Assembly: GCA_029237695.1 (NCBI GenBank)
Contig: CM055274.1
Coordinates: forward strand, 67,949,484-68,013,483
Reading direction: 5' to 3'
Origin: Conchocele bisecta
Lineage: Eukaryota > Mollusca > Bivalvia > Lucinida > Thyasiridae
Length of the DNA: 64,000 nt
Both the position numbers and the translations under genes were made by a program. This document shows positions 27,755 through 41,170 of this stretch, piece by piece. The notes beneath the pieces are model-generated. The model made no database searches. It was not told the origin of the DNA and worked only from the letters and a program-made list of their open reading frames with translations. Every line of letters starts with the position of its first letter. The first letter of the stretch is position 1.

Positions 27755-30700
27755 TAGGCGGGCACTGCTACTCTAAAATAAGGGGTGACCTCAAACAAAT
27801 TGCAACAGAAACTAACATAGTGGCGTTTGGTTGGACATGCATCAGGGTTGATCATATCCAAAATAGGCAAACATCGGCACAGGCGAAATAGCCTAATTAA
27901 CATAATTTCAAAATGGCGGCCATCGCTAGCTTTGAAATGCAATATATCGCAAACGGCTCGTCCTTGGACCCATAAATGTATTACTAATACATAGGAAAGT
28001 GATACCCAGGAAACCATAAATGATACTCATATCGACCTATGACGTCATTGTGACGTCATAACCCAGCAATGACGTCATAAATCATGTAGTTCGCCATCGG
28101 GGGTGATTTTTGTCGCGCATTTCGTGCACTCGGGAATCCGAAAATGATACTACCACTGACCTATGATGTTATTATGACACAATAACTAACTTATGACGTC
28201 GGGGACAGATTCAAGAATTGTTTCATGGGGGAAACAGTTTAATCTCTATCAATAGCCAATGTCCAACAAATATGTTTCTTCAATCTCCTCTTCGTCGAGA
28301 ATCACTGGGCTTGGCGAGTTTGAGCAGGTCTCCCCATTGCAATGTCTACAAGCATTCGTACATTTCAGTCCAAAACGGCGACAAGAACACTTTTTGGTAG
28401 CACATTCCCCTTTGCACATGCACCGAATTACTTTCAAAAGATGCTTAAGAGCTACGGGTGCATCCATTTTATTTGGGTGAAGAGCACCGTTTCGCACTTC
28501 CCATCCCCATTCGGTAGGATTCATGTCCTCTCCATCACCCATCCACGTACGGACTTGGAAGAAATACTCGCAAGGAATGATACATTGCTGCATCAGATGT
28601 CGCTGGCAATGTTTTCACATCGATTGCTGTAGTACCTTCTCTTTAAACTTTCTCACTCTTAGTGCATCTCCTGTTTTCCCTACGTACAGACAAACCACAG
28701 CTTTTTCACCGGCTTCAGTTATCTCACTAGTACATGGTAAGTCAGTGGCACAGAAGACTGCCGCTTGTTCCCTGAAGATCCTACTGTCCATCTTCTTCAA
28801 TGGTGTTGCTTTTCCTATACCAAAAAGTCGAGACGTGGTGTCACATCCACCGATGGCGTGAATGAATGGCAAACTCGAACAGGTACACTAACAACTGTCC
28901 CGGTGGTATTTTAAGGCGATTTGCGTGATGGCATAACATTACATGCAAGTCTGTGTCCTCACCAACAACACAGGTCTGAACGATGGCGGCTAATTGTACT
29001 CCAGTTTCTGCTATTATAAAGTCTGCATCACCTGTGGCCTATTTCGTGCCTATTCCATTCGATGCAAAATGTTGCTTCATCAGATTGGTGAAGTTACATA
29101 TGTTGATTTCATTACTAAGGAAGTTTTCTTAGTTTCCTTCTTGGTCTTCAGTAGTTTGTTTCCGGTAAAACCACTGACTTTTGCACCAACGAGCCCTTTT
29201 GTTCGTCGTTGATGGGTGCTGTCTTTCGTAGAATGGCCCTGTAGATAGCCGTCAAACACAACGACAGGACCTGAGCTCTGCTTGACTAGATCTACGTATT
29301 TAGTACATATACTATCAAACGAGGTATCATTTTTCCACTGAATTTTGTGCGATAAAGAACCACCATCAAACACTGAAAACTGCTGCGCAACCGCGACCAA
29401 TGTTTCAGAACCTTGAGTCTCATACCTTTGTCCGATAGCGTCAGCTAGTTGCGACTTTGTGGCTTCTCTAATCATTCCATATTTGTCAAATAAAGCAGTT
29501 GGGTGTGTTGATAATTCATATTGCAAGAACTGCTCTAAGTCATTCTCATCTGTGTGTGCATTGCCAATGGCCAGCAACCGTTGGAACAGCAGCTGAGGAA
29601 CGATGTTGACTTTTTCTCCATCAATGTCATGTTGCTTTGCCTGACCCAACGCAACAGCAATATCTTTTTAGAGAAGGAAAACTCGAATGCATTTGTACTG
29701 TACATCTTCTCTAAGAACTTCTCACCAACGTCTTTAGCTCTATGAGCATTGACAGATGTATCAGCGGTAATGCCACTGGTGATACTCCGCAGGTCTGGTG
29801 TAGGCTCGAATGGGTTATTCTCACGTAGAAAATCTAAAACAATTGAGGAATCTTTGTTATCACGTTTTACTCTTGCAGAAGCTAACTCTTTATGTTGTTC
29901 ACTAGTGGCGAAAGTCCGGTTAGTGAGTTCTTGCATCGAGTCATTGAATGTCGCGCACACAGGTAACGACAACAGCCACTTATTTCTTTGTTTCTCATTC
30001 ACAACACATCTACCATGCACAAGACCTCCAGTAACTTTCATGGTTCGCATAAGTGTCTGCTCGATGACAAGGTCCTTCGACAGTCCAGCCCAGAATCTTT
30101 CCGTTCGCCGTATCACGAACAGGCCAGAGTCGAACATATCATAAACTTTAGGGTTTTTCACTTTCAGTTCCTTCAGATCCTTTAGGTATATTTGGAAACT
30201 TTTCGCTTAGTGGTTGTGGCCAGTAGCAGCAAAGCACGGCAGCATCTTACTAAGGCAGGCCTTGTACAATGACCAGTTACCGGTTCTTTTGGAACGAAGA
30301 AAATCACGAAGTAAATCAACCATATCTATATATTACAGCCACAATTCAGCAGTATGGTATTTGCGCAGTTCGGCTTTGGTTTCAGATATGTCGACTAAGA
30401 TTTGTGATATAGTCGGACCTTCCATTGCCGCTTCCACCGACATATCTTTGCTTATAACTTGATCAAGCAAATCTAAGGCTCTTTTCAAGTCCGGACTGAG
30501 AACCGATTGCACGCTCTCACTTTCGTTGTCACCAACTGGACTGGGTATACCTCATGAAGGATGAGTCCGTTTAGCATAGAATCAATCATAAAATGCCCAC
30601 GACAAGCACGGGCATATTATTTGCCGTTCAAGATGTATGTGCCAGCATTTTCACCGTATATAAGTTCCAATACTTCTCGGAGCCCAGAACTAGTCATCAA

Positions 30701-31700
30701 GTTGCAAATACTGCCCAGGAAACTCATCATAGTATGGAATCCGCCCAAGTATAGTATGATTTGTTTCAAGTCACTACTCTCTTGTTCATTAGCTACGATA
30801 GTTCTGGCTTTGAACCACAATGGCTGGTAAAATGTAACTATCGGTGTGCACTTAGGACGAATACATTCATTGACGATGAAGCATAGAGTTGAATATATAC
30901 ATGTCATGTCCGTTGGATTGATATCCAACATGAGGAGGAATCTCACTGTAGACTTGCCGGGGTAAATAGTACTGGTACTACCAGACACAGCTTGCGTCAC
31001 TCCTGACCAGCCAGGTGTAACTGGTTTCAAAGGTGCACTTATCTTCCATAGTAAATCTCGTTTGCTAAATGGGTTTTCTACATTGATTTGCGGTAGCTTA
31101 TAGTAAACAATAGGACTATATACACTGGGAATGTCATAGTACGTAACTTGAATCACTGAATTGACAGTTCTCTCTGAGCCTGCATCTTTTCGGATCCGTG
31201 TATTGACTATAATTGCTGGTGTAATAGTTTCTATCATACCCATAGCATGCAATGCTTTTTTTCCATCTAAGCTCCATGAATTTCTGTCAGCATTATCGCA
31301 AACAAATTTTAACTTTTGACCCCAAACAAATTGCAACAGAAACTAACGCAGACAAAGATCGCCCCCGACAGCGAACTACATGATTTATGACATCATAGCT
31401 GGGTTATGACGTCACAATGACGTCATAGGTCGATGGGAGTATCATTTATGGATTCCTGGGTACCACTTTCCTATGTGTTAGTAATACATTTATGGGTGTT
31501 AGGATGAGCTGTTTGCCAGATATTGCATTCCACAGCTGACGATGGCCGCCATTTTGAAATTATGTTAATTATGGTATTTCGCTTGGGCCGATTTTTGCCT
31601 ATTTTGGATATGATCAACCCTGATGCATGTCCAACCAAACGCCACTACGTTAGTTTCTGTTGCAATTTGTTTGTGGTCAAAAGTTATCCCTGCCCGCCTA
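27755..31700. mobile_element. DNA transposon with ~350 bp inverted repeats, decayed
   Basis: Starts TAGGCGGGCA and ends TGCCCGCCTA. Left arm 27755-28114 and right arm 31351-31700 are diverged inverted repeats containing paired TGACGTCA words. TGA flanks both sides (27752-27754, 31701-31703), and removing element plus one TGA restores the 38 bp unit exactly. It carries a broken transposase-like gene on the minus strand. Superfamily not assigned: a 3 bp duplication with such long ends fits no family I can name with confidence. Confidence 0.8.
28249..31336 (-). pseudogene. Transposase-like gene, several frameshifts
   Basis: Consecutive minus-strand segments 31336-30617, ~30600-30545, 30161-29535, 29649-29080, 28872-28615 and 28593-28249 form one interrupted protein of ~1000 codons. 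Landmarks in order: LYLGGFHTMMSFLGSICNLM, RACRGHFMIDSMLNGL, FATSEQHKELASARVKRD, SSGPVVVFDGYLQG, IHAIGGCDTTSRLFGIGK, and a cysteine-rich C-terminus (CMCKGECATKKCSCRRFGLK) like a CXC (tesmin/TSO1-type) DNA-binding domain. These words recur in many invertebrate repeat proteins; I take it as the element's transposase, without identifying its catalytic triad. Breaks near 30610, 30165, 29600, 28950 and 28605. Confidence 0.65.
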
Positions 31701-32675
31701 TGATCAAGTGCTATACTAGTCTTGGTGCGATGGCCGACTGATCAAGTGCTATACTTGGCATGGCCAACTGATCACGTGCTGTACTGGGCATGGTGAGATG
31801 GCCAACTGATCAAGTGCTATACTGGGCATGGTGCAACGGGCGACTGATCAAGCACTATACTAGTCATGGTGTGATGGCAGACTGATCAAGTGCTCTACTA
31901 GTCCTGGTGCGATGGCCGACTGATCAAGGGCTGAACTAGTCCTGGTGCGATGGCCGGCTGATCAAGTTCTCTACTAGTCCTGGTGCGATGGCCGACTGAT
32001 CAAGGGCTTGAACTAGTCCTGGTGCGATGGCCGACTGATCAAGGGCTAAACTAGTCCTGGTGCGATGGCCGACTGATCAAGTTCTCTACTAGTCCTGGTG
32101 CGATGGCCGACTGATCAAGGGCTGAACTAGTCCTGGTGCGATGGCCGACTGATCAAGGGCTGAACTAGTCCTGGTGCGATGGCCGACTGATCAAGTTCTA
32201 AACTAGTCCTGGTGCGATGGCCGACTGATCAAGGGCTGAACTAGTCCTGGTGCGATGGCCGACTGATCAAGTTCTAAACTAGTCCTGGTGCGATGGCCGA
32301 CTGAATATGCTCATTCGTCGACTGAGCGGTGCAAGGGAGTTGGCTAGGGGGATCTGGGGGCATGCCCCCCTGGAATTTTTTTGAATTGAAGCCATTTCCT
32401 GCATTCTACGCTCAATATTTCGTAACAAAACAAAAAAAATCGGGATTCCTGAAGGTGTGGGGGGGCCGGGCCGGCCGGCCCTGAATCCACTACTGTCATG
32501 GTGAGATGGCCGACTGATCAAGTTCTAAACTAGTCCTGGAGCAATGGCCGACTGATCAAGTGCTAAACTAGTCCTGGTGCGATGGCCGACTGATCAAGTG
32601 CTATGCTAGTCCTGGTGAGATGGCCGACTGATCAAGTGCTAAACTAGTCATGGTGCGATGGCCGACTGATCAAAT
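31701..32675. repeat. 38 bp minisatellite, main block
   Basis: About 20 units of GATGGCCGACTGATCAAGTG CTATACTAGTCATGGTGC type, with variants (GGGCTGAACTAGTCCTGG, TTCTAAACTAGTCC). Interrupted at 32302-32500. ORFs here are repeat by-products. Confidence 0.9.
32302..32500. mobile_element. Unclassified ~200 bp insertion in the minisatellite
   Basis: Sequence unlike the 38 bp unit, with GGGGGCATGCCCCCC and GGCCGGGCCGGCCGGCC tracts, after which the array resumes. No inverted ends or clear duplication visible. Class unknown. Confidence 0.5.
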
Positions 32676-34229
32676 CGCATGCCATAATAATGAGATGGCC
32701 ATGGCCTGTATGTTGTGCCCGCCGAGGCATTTGATAGTACAAAAAAAACTTTTATTGCAACAAAGCTTTAGCCCGTTGACGTAAAAACATGCCGCACCCG
32801 CCGAGGCTTTGATAGTATACCTAAAAACTTTAACCAAAACCACTTTAACCAAAAACTTTATCCTGAATGCACGCCAATGTGCCGACTATATCGCTCTGTC
32901 TGCAAGCGGGCCCAACAAAAACGTTAAGGGAAATTTCAAAGTAATTTGACCTTGACATTGGGCACATATAAATAATAATGAAAATGTGGGTGACAAATAC
33001 ACAGTATGTGAAGTTTCAAGTGAATTGGTGAAGCGGTTTACTATTTAGTATCTGTATTTATTTTTTGATGTGCAATGATCATACATACTTTATAATCTGT
33101 CGAAAACATTATTTTTTCAGGGGACACATTTAATTAGTATAAGTAATTAAAAAATATCATGCCCCATTTGCCTATTAAAATAGCCTGATACCACAGCGTG
33201 TCACTATCAGTGAAATAAACATTACTAAATGATTATATCCATATAACGGGCACTCGTAATGTTTAGAACTGGTGGAATAGTGACAAAATTATACACTTAT
33301 TTAATTCCTACACATAACTTTAATTTGTGTGCTTACTGAGTGGGTATGTACCTTTAGTTAGCATAAATAATTAAAAAATATCATGCCTCATTTGAATATG
33401 AAAATAGCTTGATACCACCGCTAGTCATTATCAGTAAAATAAATATTACTAAATGATTATAATTATATGGATAGCGGACGTGAAAATTTCAAAGTAATTT
33501 GACCTTGATATTGGGCACAGGGGTTGCAGGGAAAGCATAGAATGAAAATATGGATGATGATAAACACACATGTGAAGCTTCGAGTGAATTGGCGAAGCGG
33601 TTTTTGAGATATAGTGTTCTTAAAAACTTTAACCTACGGTAAATAAAAACCAGATGGCCGTGGCCCGCATGTCGAGCCCACCGAGGCATTTGATGAAGTT
33701 TGAATGAAGGTATGTAAAAGTTTTAACGCAAATTTGAAAGTCATTTGACCTTGATCTTGGGCATGTGGGTAGCATGCGTGGGCTATAGTATGAAAATATG
33801 GATGATAATAAAGAATTATCTGAAGTTTGAAGCAAATCTGAGTAAGTGTTGTGGAGATATAAGGTATGCAAAAACTTTAACACAAATTTCAAAGTCATTT
33901 GACCTTGACCTTGGGGCACGGGCCGCATGAGTGGGACACAGAATGAATATATGGATGATGACTAATAAGCATTTGATGTTTCAAGTCAATGTGACTTAGG
34001 ATATGGTATTTAAAAACATACACCGATTTCGGACGGACTGACGCACGGACGTCATTGTGATCACTGTCTCGCTTTCCGCAAGCAGGCTCGGCAAATAAAC
34101 TACGGATGGACGTCAATGCGCAGACTATCGCACTGTCCACAAGCGGACGCGACAAAAATTGTCCAACACCTTTTTAAAGGTGCATGCCCACTCAGTAGGC
34201 TAAAAATGCTCTTTATGGGAATTAAATAA
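32676..34229. repeat. Dispersed repeats, no gene
   Basis: Holds several diverged copies of a unit with GACCTTGATATTGGGCAC and ATGAAAATATGGATGATGA (about 32930, 33500, 33740, 33890), inverted relative to copies at 59820-61530, and inverted pieces of family B (33050-33400). GCAAGCGGGC-type phrases near 32900 and 34080-34150 belong to another common repeat also seen near 36630 and 59525. Confidence 0.6.
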
Positions 34230-34415
34230 GTGTATAATTGTCACTATTCCACTAGTTATAAACATTATGAGTGCCCGCTATACAGATATAATCATTTGGT
34301 AATAGTTCTTTTACTGATAGTGACCCGCGGTGGTATCAGGGTATTTATACCCCCACAAACAAAGTTTGAGGGGGTATATAGGAGTCAGCTTGTCAGTCGG
34401 TCTGTCGGTCTGTTG

Positions 34416-35047
34416 GAAATTCCCTTCCGCTCTATATCTTCTACACCCATGCATGGATTATCAAATGGCTTGGCACAAATGTTTCTCATGATGAGAAGGT
34501 GTGTCGCAATCAATAACCACGCACCTACGTCCAAGGTCAAGGTCACAGTTGAAGGTCAAAGGTCAAACCTATCGAAATTCCCTTCCGCTCTATATCTTCT
34601 ACACCGATGCATGGATTATCAAATGGCTTGGCACAAATGTTTCTCATGATGAGAAGGTGTGTCGCGATCAATAACCACGCATCTACGTTCAAGGTCAAGG
34701 TCACAGTTGAAGGTCAGAGGTCAAACGTATTGAAATTCCCTTCCGCTCTATATCTTCTACACCGATGCATGGATTATCAAATGGCTTGGCACAAATGTTT
34801 CTCATGATGAGAAGGTGTGTCGCGATCAATAACCACGCATCTACGCCCAAGGTCAAGGTCACAGTTGAAGGTCAAAGGTCAAACCTATTGAAATTCCCTT
34901 CCGCTCTATATCTTCTACACCGATGCATGGATTATCAAATGCCTTGGCACACATGTTTTTCAGGATGAAAAGGTGTGTCGCGATCAATGACGACACACCT
35001 ACGTCCAAGGTCAAGGTCACAGTTGAAGGTCAAAGGTCAAACCTATT
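34416..35047. repeat. 158 bp tandem repeat, four copies
   Basis: Four consecutive units beginning GAAATTCCCTTCCGCTCTAT and ending CAAAGGTCAAACCTATT, with few differences; the last is the most diverged. The repeated GGTCAAGGTCACAGTTGAAG words give identical-looking open frames 158 bp apart that are not genes. Confidence 0.9.
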
Positions 35048-36656
35048 GCAGGCGGCAGACAGATAAACTGCATAGTTTGTGTACACAACTCCTCTGAAAC
35101 CGTCCAGTGGATTGATCTGAAACTATACACACTTTTTATGCCGAACAAATATTTTTTTTACAAAAATATCATCCTTTTAACTTGGCCATTTTTTTTATAT
35201 TTTTCTTAAATTGATTCATTGCGTTCTTGACAAACTCGGCACAGAGTTTTTAATCAAAATCATATTAATCCATTACTCGTGTAAGATCCTCTATAACTGA
35301 TGAATGAATTTTCAAATGTTTTCAGATTATCTCATTTTCATTGACCACGTACGCAGGTAAAAGGTCAATGTCACACATCTCTAAGGCCAGCATTAAATAA
35401 TGATCATGAAATTTTTATTCAAACCTATAAAACTCTTCTAATGTTAAGCTATTTGTAAGTCCAACTCTTTGTGGGGGTATTATGATCACTCCTGTGATAG
35501 TTCTAGTTTCATATGCAAATGGGGCATGATATTTTATAATTATTTATACTAATTAAATGCGTCAACTGAAAAAAAAATTGACAGATTATAAAGTACGATC
35601 ATTACACATCTAAAAATAAATACAGAGAATAAATAGTAATGTCCGTTAACATTTTAAGGAAACACGGTTATCATATCAATGTGGAAATTTTCTTCTGATA
35701 TAAAATGTATAATAATGCCAAACAATACGTGGGCAATGGTAAATGATTGTTTATCTGGCCAGAAAATGTCTCTGATGATGTCTCTGACATAAAGAAAAAC
35801 ATTTTGTGCCTACTGAGAGGGCATGTACCTTTAACGCTAGCTCCGCACTGTCCCGTGAGACCTATGCATGTGTTAAGTTTCATAAAAATATTGCAAAGGG
35901 TGTTCGCGTTATGCTCCAGACAAATCAGTGCGCGAAAAAACAAAGGGAGATAACTAAACTAGATAATGTGTTCATAGAACACGGATACCCCACATATCGC
36001 TTTGATAGTAAACAAGGCAAAATTCCAGTGTCCAAAAGGGGGAGATAATCCATGACACAGGGTTCGAATCAAAATCAAAATTTTCCCGCATCTACTCATA
36101 AGGAAGCTACATATCAAATTTCAGTGCTGTAGCTATTACAAAAGTTTTACGAGTTACAAGGCAAAATTCTCAAATTTTAAGTAAAAAAGGTGTAGATAAT
36201 CCATGACTCGAGTGATCTAATCAAAATAAACTTTGCAAATCTACTCATTATAAGGAAGCTACATACCACGTTTCAGGTGTGTAGCTATTGGGGTTTAAAA
36301 GTTTTACCAGTTACAAGCCAAAATTGGAAAATTCTAACTTGAAAAGGGGGAGATAATCCATGACCATGGGGTCGAATCAAACATACATGTACCAAGTTTC
36401 AGGTCTGTAGCTATTTCTGTTTAAAAGTTTTACAAGTTACGAGGTTGGTGACGAACGGAAGAACGGACAAGGGTAACACTAAATGCCCTAACAAGTTAAC
36501 GAGTTAACGAGTTAGCGACGGCCTGCATGACGAGCCCTTTAAGGGCTGGACTCTACTTTTCGAAAATTTTAAAAATAATATAGACGGACATCCGCACACC
36601 TGGACGTCATTGTGATTGTGTTGAGTTATCTGCAAGCGGGCTCTACTAAAACAATA
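35048..36656. repeat. Dispersed repeats, no gene
   Basis: 35527-35840 is a family B copy and includes the empty-site equivalent of the Harbinger-like insertion near 35789 (ACATAAAGAA). 36040-36450 has three diverged copies of a ~130 bp unit with GGGGAGATAATCCATGAC. Nothing coding. Confidence 0.6.
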
Positions 36657-36805
36657 CAGGCCCGTAGCCAGACCTGTTTGAAGGGGGGGGGTCATTTTGA
36701 GGTATCTCGGGGGTCCGGGGGCATGCTTTTTAGCTAAAAAAGTGGACCTCGAGGCTGGGCGGGGGGGTCGTCCGACCGCTCCGACCCCCCGTGGCTACGG
36801 GCCTG
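36657..36805. mobile_element. 149 bp inverted-repeat element (MITE-like)
   Basis: Left end CAGGCCCGTAGCCAGAC, right end GTGGCTACGGGCCTG, inverted. CAATA flanks both sides (36652-36656 and 36806-36810). GC-rich interior with a G8 run. Family unknown. Confidence 0.7.
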
Positions 36806-37794
36806 CAATAGTGGCATGCCCCAGCATATACAAGTAACTTACCTTAATTCATCAGTTACACATCAGACGCTGAATGAACTTTAATTCTCACCACACCATT
36901 TGTAGAATATTAAAGTTATTCATTATGTTCAATAGTGCTGCTTTGACATGACGTGAAATTAAAACATGCATGACATGATCTGGAAGAATAACCAGACCAA
37001 GCACGCATATTCAGAATCACGTCTGTCGGTTCTTATCCAGCTCCGATTTCTGTCACCTGTCCACAAAATCCAGAATCCAACATTGTCGCAAATTTAATCC
37101 TCTATGTTGGTGTATGTTAGCACAAAATGTCACTTAGTATATTATCCAATGCGGGTTGTAATCTCTTGTTTCTCTAAATAAATGCGTCCAACAATCCCTG
37201 TAGCTGCTATCGTGATAAAATTTTTTAAAGGTTCTGTCAGCGCCTCACATATTGATCTCTGTAACTCTGCAGAATACTCCCGTATCGTCCGTACCAAGAG
37301 TTATGTTGCATCTGATTTGCACTTCAACTGTTAATTGCGACATATTTTCTTTATTTTTCAATTGAAAGAAATGTCAGTATTATACTTACATTCATTTCTG
37401 TGGAATAAGTACAGAAAAATATGTCACAATTAACAGCTAAAGTGCGAATGAGATCTGATTCGGTACTCTGCAGGAAAAACCTATGGAGCACCATAACTCT
37501 GGGTACAGACGATAATTGAGTATTCTGCAGTTACTTGCCACAACTACTCCCAACGTGGAGTCGTGACTGATGAAGAAATGTTCCACAAATATGGAATTCA
37601 GGATGGACATATTTCTCCCCAGTGACAATTGTTGCCCAACGAAGGACCGTGACTGATAAATACTCCCAAAATTGTACTCAAACATATGGAATTCGGAGAC
37701 AAAATTAAACATGGAATTCGAGGACGAATTTCAATTTGGCGGGGAAGAATGTCATGGTACGCAACTGACTATGGGGATGAAGTGTGTATGATCT
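36806..37794. other. No gene; contains an interrupted foldback
   Basis: 37261-37350 and 37411-37534 are diverged inverted repeats (AACTGTTAATTGCGACATAT pairs with ATGTCACAATTAACAGCTAA). The right arm has ~30 extra bases (about 37456-37490). The rest shows nothing. Confidence 0.6.
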
Positions 37795-37876
37795 GTGCTT
37801 TGTTAGCTTGCTCGGTAGAGCCATGGGCATGGTACGGTAAACATGAGGTCCCCGGTTCGATTCCGGGCTGGAATGC
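37795..37876 (+). tRNA. tRNA-like segment, likely pseudo-tRNA or SINE head
   Basis: D-arm-like TTAGCTTGCTCGGTAGAGC and a perfect T-arm CCCGGTTCGATTCCGGG at normal spacing, giving RNA polymerase III A and B boxes. Acceptor stem and anticodon arm are poor, so a working tRNA is unlikely. 37877-38800 downstream shows no feature. Confidence 0.45.
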
Positions 37877-38849
37877 ATCTTTCTCACTCTGTGACACAAG
37901 TAAACCGTTTTGTTTTAAAGAAATGGCTATCACCGGTATAAATATTATCTTCACAAAATTTGATTCGGGCCAATAGAAATCAACAGCCAGAGCAGAACGT
38001 TTGCAGTAATAGAAATCTAATTCCAAAAAAAAATAAACAATTATGATCAGGTTTCGAAAATTGAAATATGCTTTTCTTTTAAAATGATTATCAATATTTT
38101 CACCATGTTAATATGGTTAATATGCAATTCATTGTCTCCTTGTAGCTTGAAATTGAAAGACATTATGAAAAGTTGTGTTGATCTCAGAAATTGTCATGTC
38201 GACTGTAGGATCGCTTCGAAATAATGTTAACAGAATAGGAAAACGTAATTTGATACCGACGAAAAAGGAAACAAAACGCTAAATTGGAGCTTAGTTTTGC
38301 CATATTATAAAATAGACTACACATTATAATTTGATTTTATATGAAAATAAATATATTGTGAGCATGGTGGTGTCTATTAATTTGTTCTTGATATTCGGAA
38401 CGGTAGTGACGACATTTTTTTGTGTCCAAGAAATTGTCAATTTCAAGGTTTCACTGTTTGTCTCGCAATAACCCGCCAATTTATATTTGCGCACCAAAAA
38501 AACAGATCATCAATACTGCTGACTTTCTAGTGACTTTGAATTAAATAGATGGGATAACATTTTGGATTTGAACATGAATACGTTTGTGCTGTTGTTTTAT
38601 TTATTGACACCGGTTTATTGTTGCTAGTGTCGTGTAACAACACCAGGTGAGAGATTAAACTCAAGTTTTTCATTATTTAATTGGATTTTGTTTCTCGTTT
38701 TGTGGATATATATTGACGTCATTTACAGAAAATATATTTCATGAAACACAGAGATAGATTAGTAATATTACGCATTTCTGAATATTATGAAAAAAAACTG
38801 CCTAGGCGGACCAAATATTAGGGGCGGACCAAATAATAGTACACGTATA

Positions 38850-39070
38850 CATTTACGGTATTCTGGTACATTTGTACGATACAAACGTACCAGAATTATA
38901 CACATGTATACAAATCGTATAAACGTACGATTTGAATGGTATATCTATACGATATTGGTTGTTATGTACGGTACAAACATACCATACGTTTATATTATAT
39001 GCATATCGTATAGAAAACATATCGTATTGGTATAGTATACGTATAGTATTGGTATCGTACGTATAGTTGA
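38850..39070. repeat. AT-rich CGTATA-word tract
   Basis: Dense CGTATA/TATACG words forming small palindromes (TACGTATAGTATTGGTATCG), just before the satellite. Ends near GCAGAAAAGCGCT at 39075, which has an inverted counterpart near 25198. Confidence 0.5.
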
Positions 39071-39549
39071 CCTGCAGAAAAGCGCTACTGTAATGTACAC
39101 TGGGGTGACGAGCTACATATTTATACTGTATGATCCCACATAATGTACGCTGGGGTGACAAGCTACATATTTATACTGTATGATCCCACATAATGTACGC
39201 TGGGGTGACGAGCTACATATTTATACTGTATGATCCCACATAATGTACGCTGGGGTGACAAGCTATATTTATACTGTATGATCCCACATAATGTACGCTG
39301 GGGTGACAAGCTACATATTTATACTGTATGATCCCACATAATGTACATTGGGGTGACGAGCTACATATTTATACTGTATGATCCCACATAGTACGCTGGT
39401 GTGGACGGCTACATATATTTATACTGTAAGAATCCCACAAATGTACTGGTGGTGACAAGCTACATATTTATACTGTATGATCCCACATAATGTACGCTGG
39501 GGTGACAAGCTACATATTTATACTGTATGATCCCACATAATGTAATCTG

Positions 39550-41170
39550 GGGTGACAAGCTACTACATATTTAGGGGTACAAGTATGATCCCACATATTA
39601 TCTGTATGATCCCACATAATTTAACTTGGGTGACAACTACATATTTATACTGTATGATCCCACATAATGTAATCTGGGTGACAAGCTACAATTTTATACT
39701 GTATTTGATCCCACATAATGTACTGGGTGACAACTACAATTTTTATACTGTATGATCCCACATGTAATCTGGGGTGACAAGCTACCCATATTTATACTTG
39801 TATAACCCACATATGTTAATCTGGGGTGACAAGCTACATATACTTGAGTGATCCCACATTAATGTATCTGGGGTAACAGGCTCCCATATTTATACTGTAT
39901 GATCCCTACATATGTACGCTGAATGACAAGCTACCCACTATTTATACTGTAATAGTCCCACATATTTATGCTGGGGTGACAAGATACAATCCATTGCTTG
40001 TATCCCAGGGCAAAGGTAGTGTGATATATACTGTGATGATAACCCTGGTACATGAAAGGATCCGTAGCAAGAGGGTAAGATGCAAGGGTGACATACAATC
40101 ATTGCTGTATCCCATTGTGATATAATTTATACCGTATGATCCCACATAATGTATGCTGGGGTGACACCATACAATCATTGCTGTATCCCATTGTGTATAT
40201 TATACTGTTAAACCCACTAATGTAACTGGGGGACCCGATACAATCAATTGGCTGATCATTGTGTAATTTTAATAACTGGGGTATTCAATCCCACCATAAT
40301 GTACTGGGGTGACAAGATACAATCAATGCTGTATCCCAATTGTTGTATTTATAACTGTATGATCCCACCATAAGTACTGGGGTGACAAGATACAATCCAA
40401 TTGCTTTATCCCATGTGTTAAATTATACTGTATGATCCCACAATTTAATGTAGCTTGGGTACATAAACATCATTGCTGTACTTCCCATTTGTGTATAATT
40501 AATTTACTGTATGAAACCCACAAAATATGTTGTTGGGGGACAAGTAAACAATTCATTGCTGTATCCTTTTGTGTGTATTTATACCGTAAAGATCATAAAT
40601 GTATGCTGGGGGGTGACAAGATACAATCATTGCTGTATCCCATTGTGTATATTTATACTGTATGACCCCACATAATGTAGCTGGGTGACAAGATAACAAT
40701 CATTGCTGTATCCTATTGTCTATATTTATACTGTATGATCCCACTAATGTACGCTGGGGTGACCAGATACAATCATTGCTGTATCCAATGTGTATTTATA
40801 CTGTATGATCCCATATAATGAGCTGGGGTGACAATAAACAATCTTGCTGTATCCCATTGTCTATTTATATTATGATCCCACATGTACACTGGGGTACAAG
40901 ACAACATTGCTGATCCTATGTGTATTTATACTGTATGATCCCACATAATGTACACTGGGGTGCAAGATACAATCATTGCTGTATCCCCATGTATATTTAT
41001 ACTGTAGATCCCACTAATTACGTGGGGAGACACGTACAATCATGTCCCTATATACTATACCCTGTATGATTCACCCACAGTACAACTGGGTGACAAGATA
41101 CATCATGCTGTTGTATCTATTTGTGTGTATTTATACTGTATGATCCCAAATAATGTGGGGTAGCTTGGGG
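39550..41170. repeat. Indel-dense part of the satellite
   Basis: Units here carry many one-base gains and losses (TGTATTTGATCCCACA, CACAAAATATGTTGTTGGGG), unlike the clean units on either side. Irregular erosion or poor consensus are both possible. Confidence 0.7.

Noticed and set aside
28342..28861. Plus-strand frames over the transposon
   Set aside because: Antisense of the CXC-like and GCDTTS-containing transposase segments.
34230..34968. Identical-looking small proteins spaced by 158 bp
   Set aside because: They are frames of the 158 bp tandem repeat.
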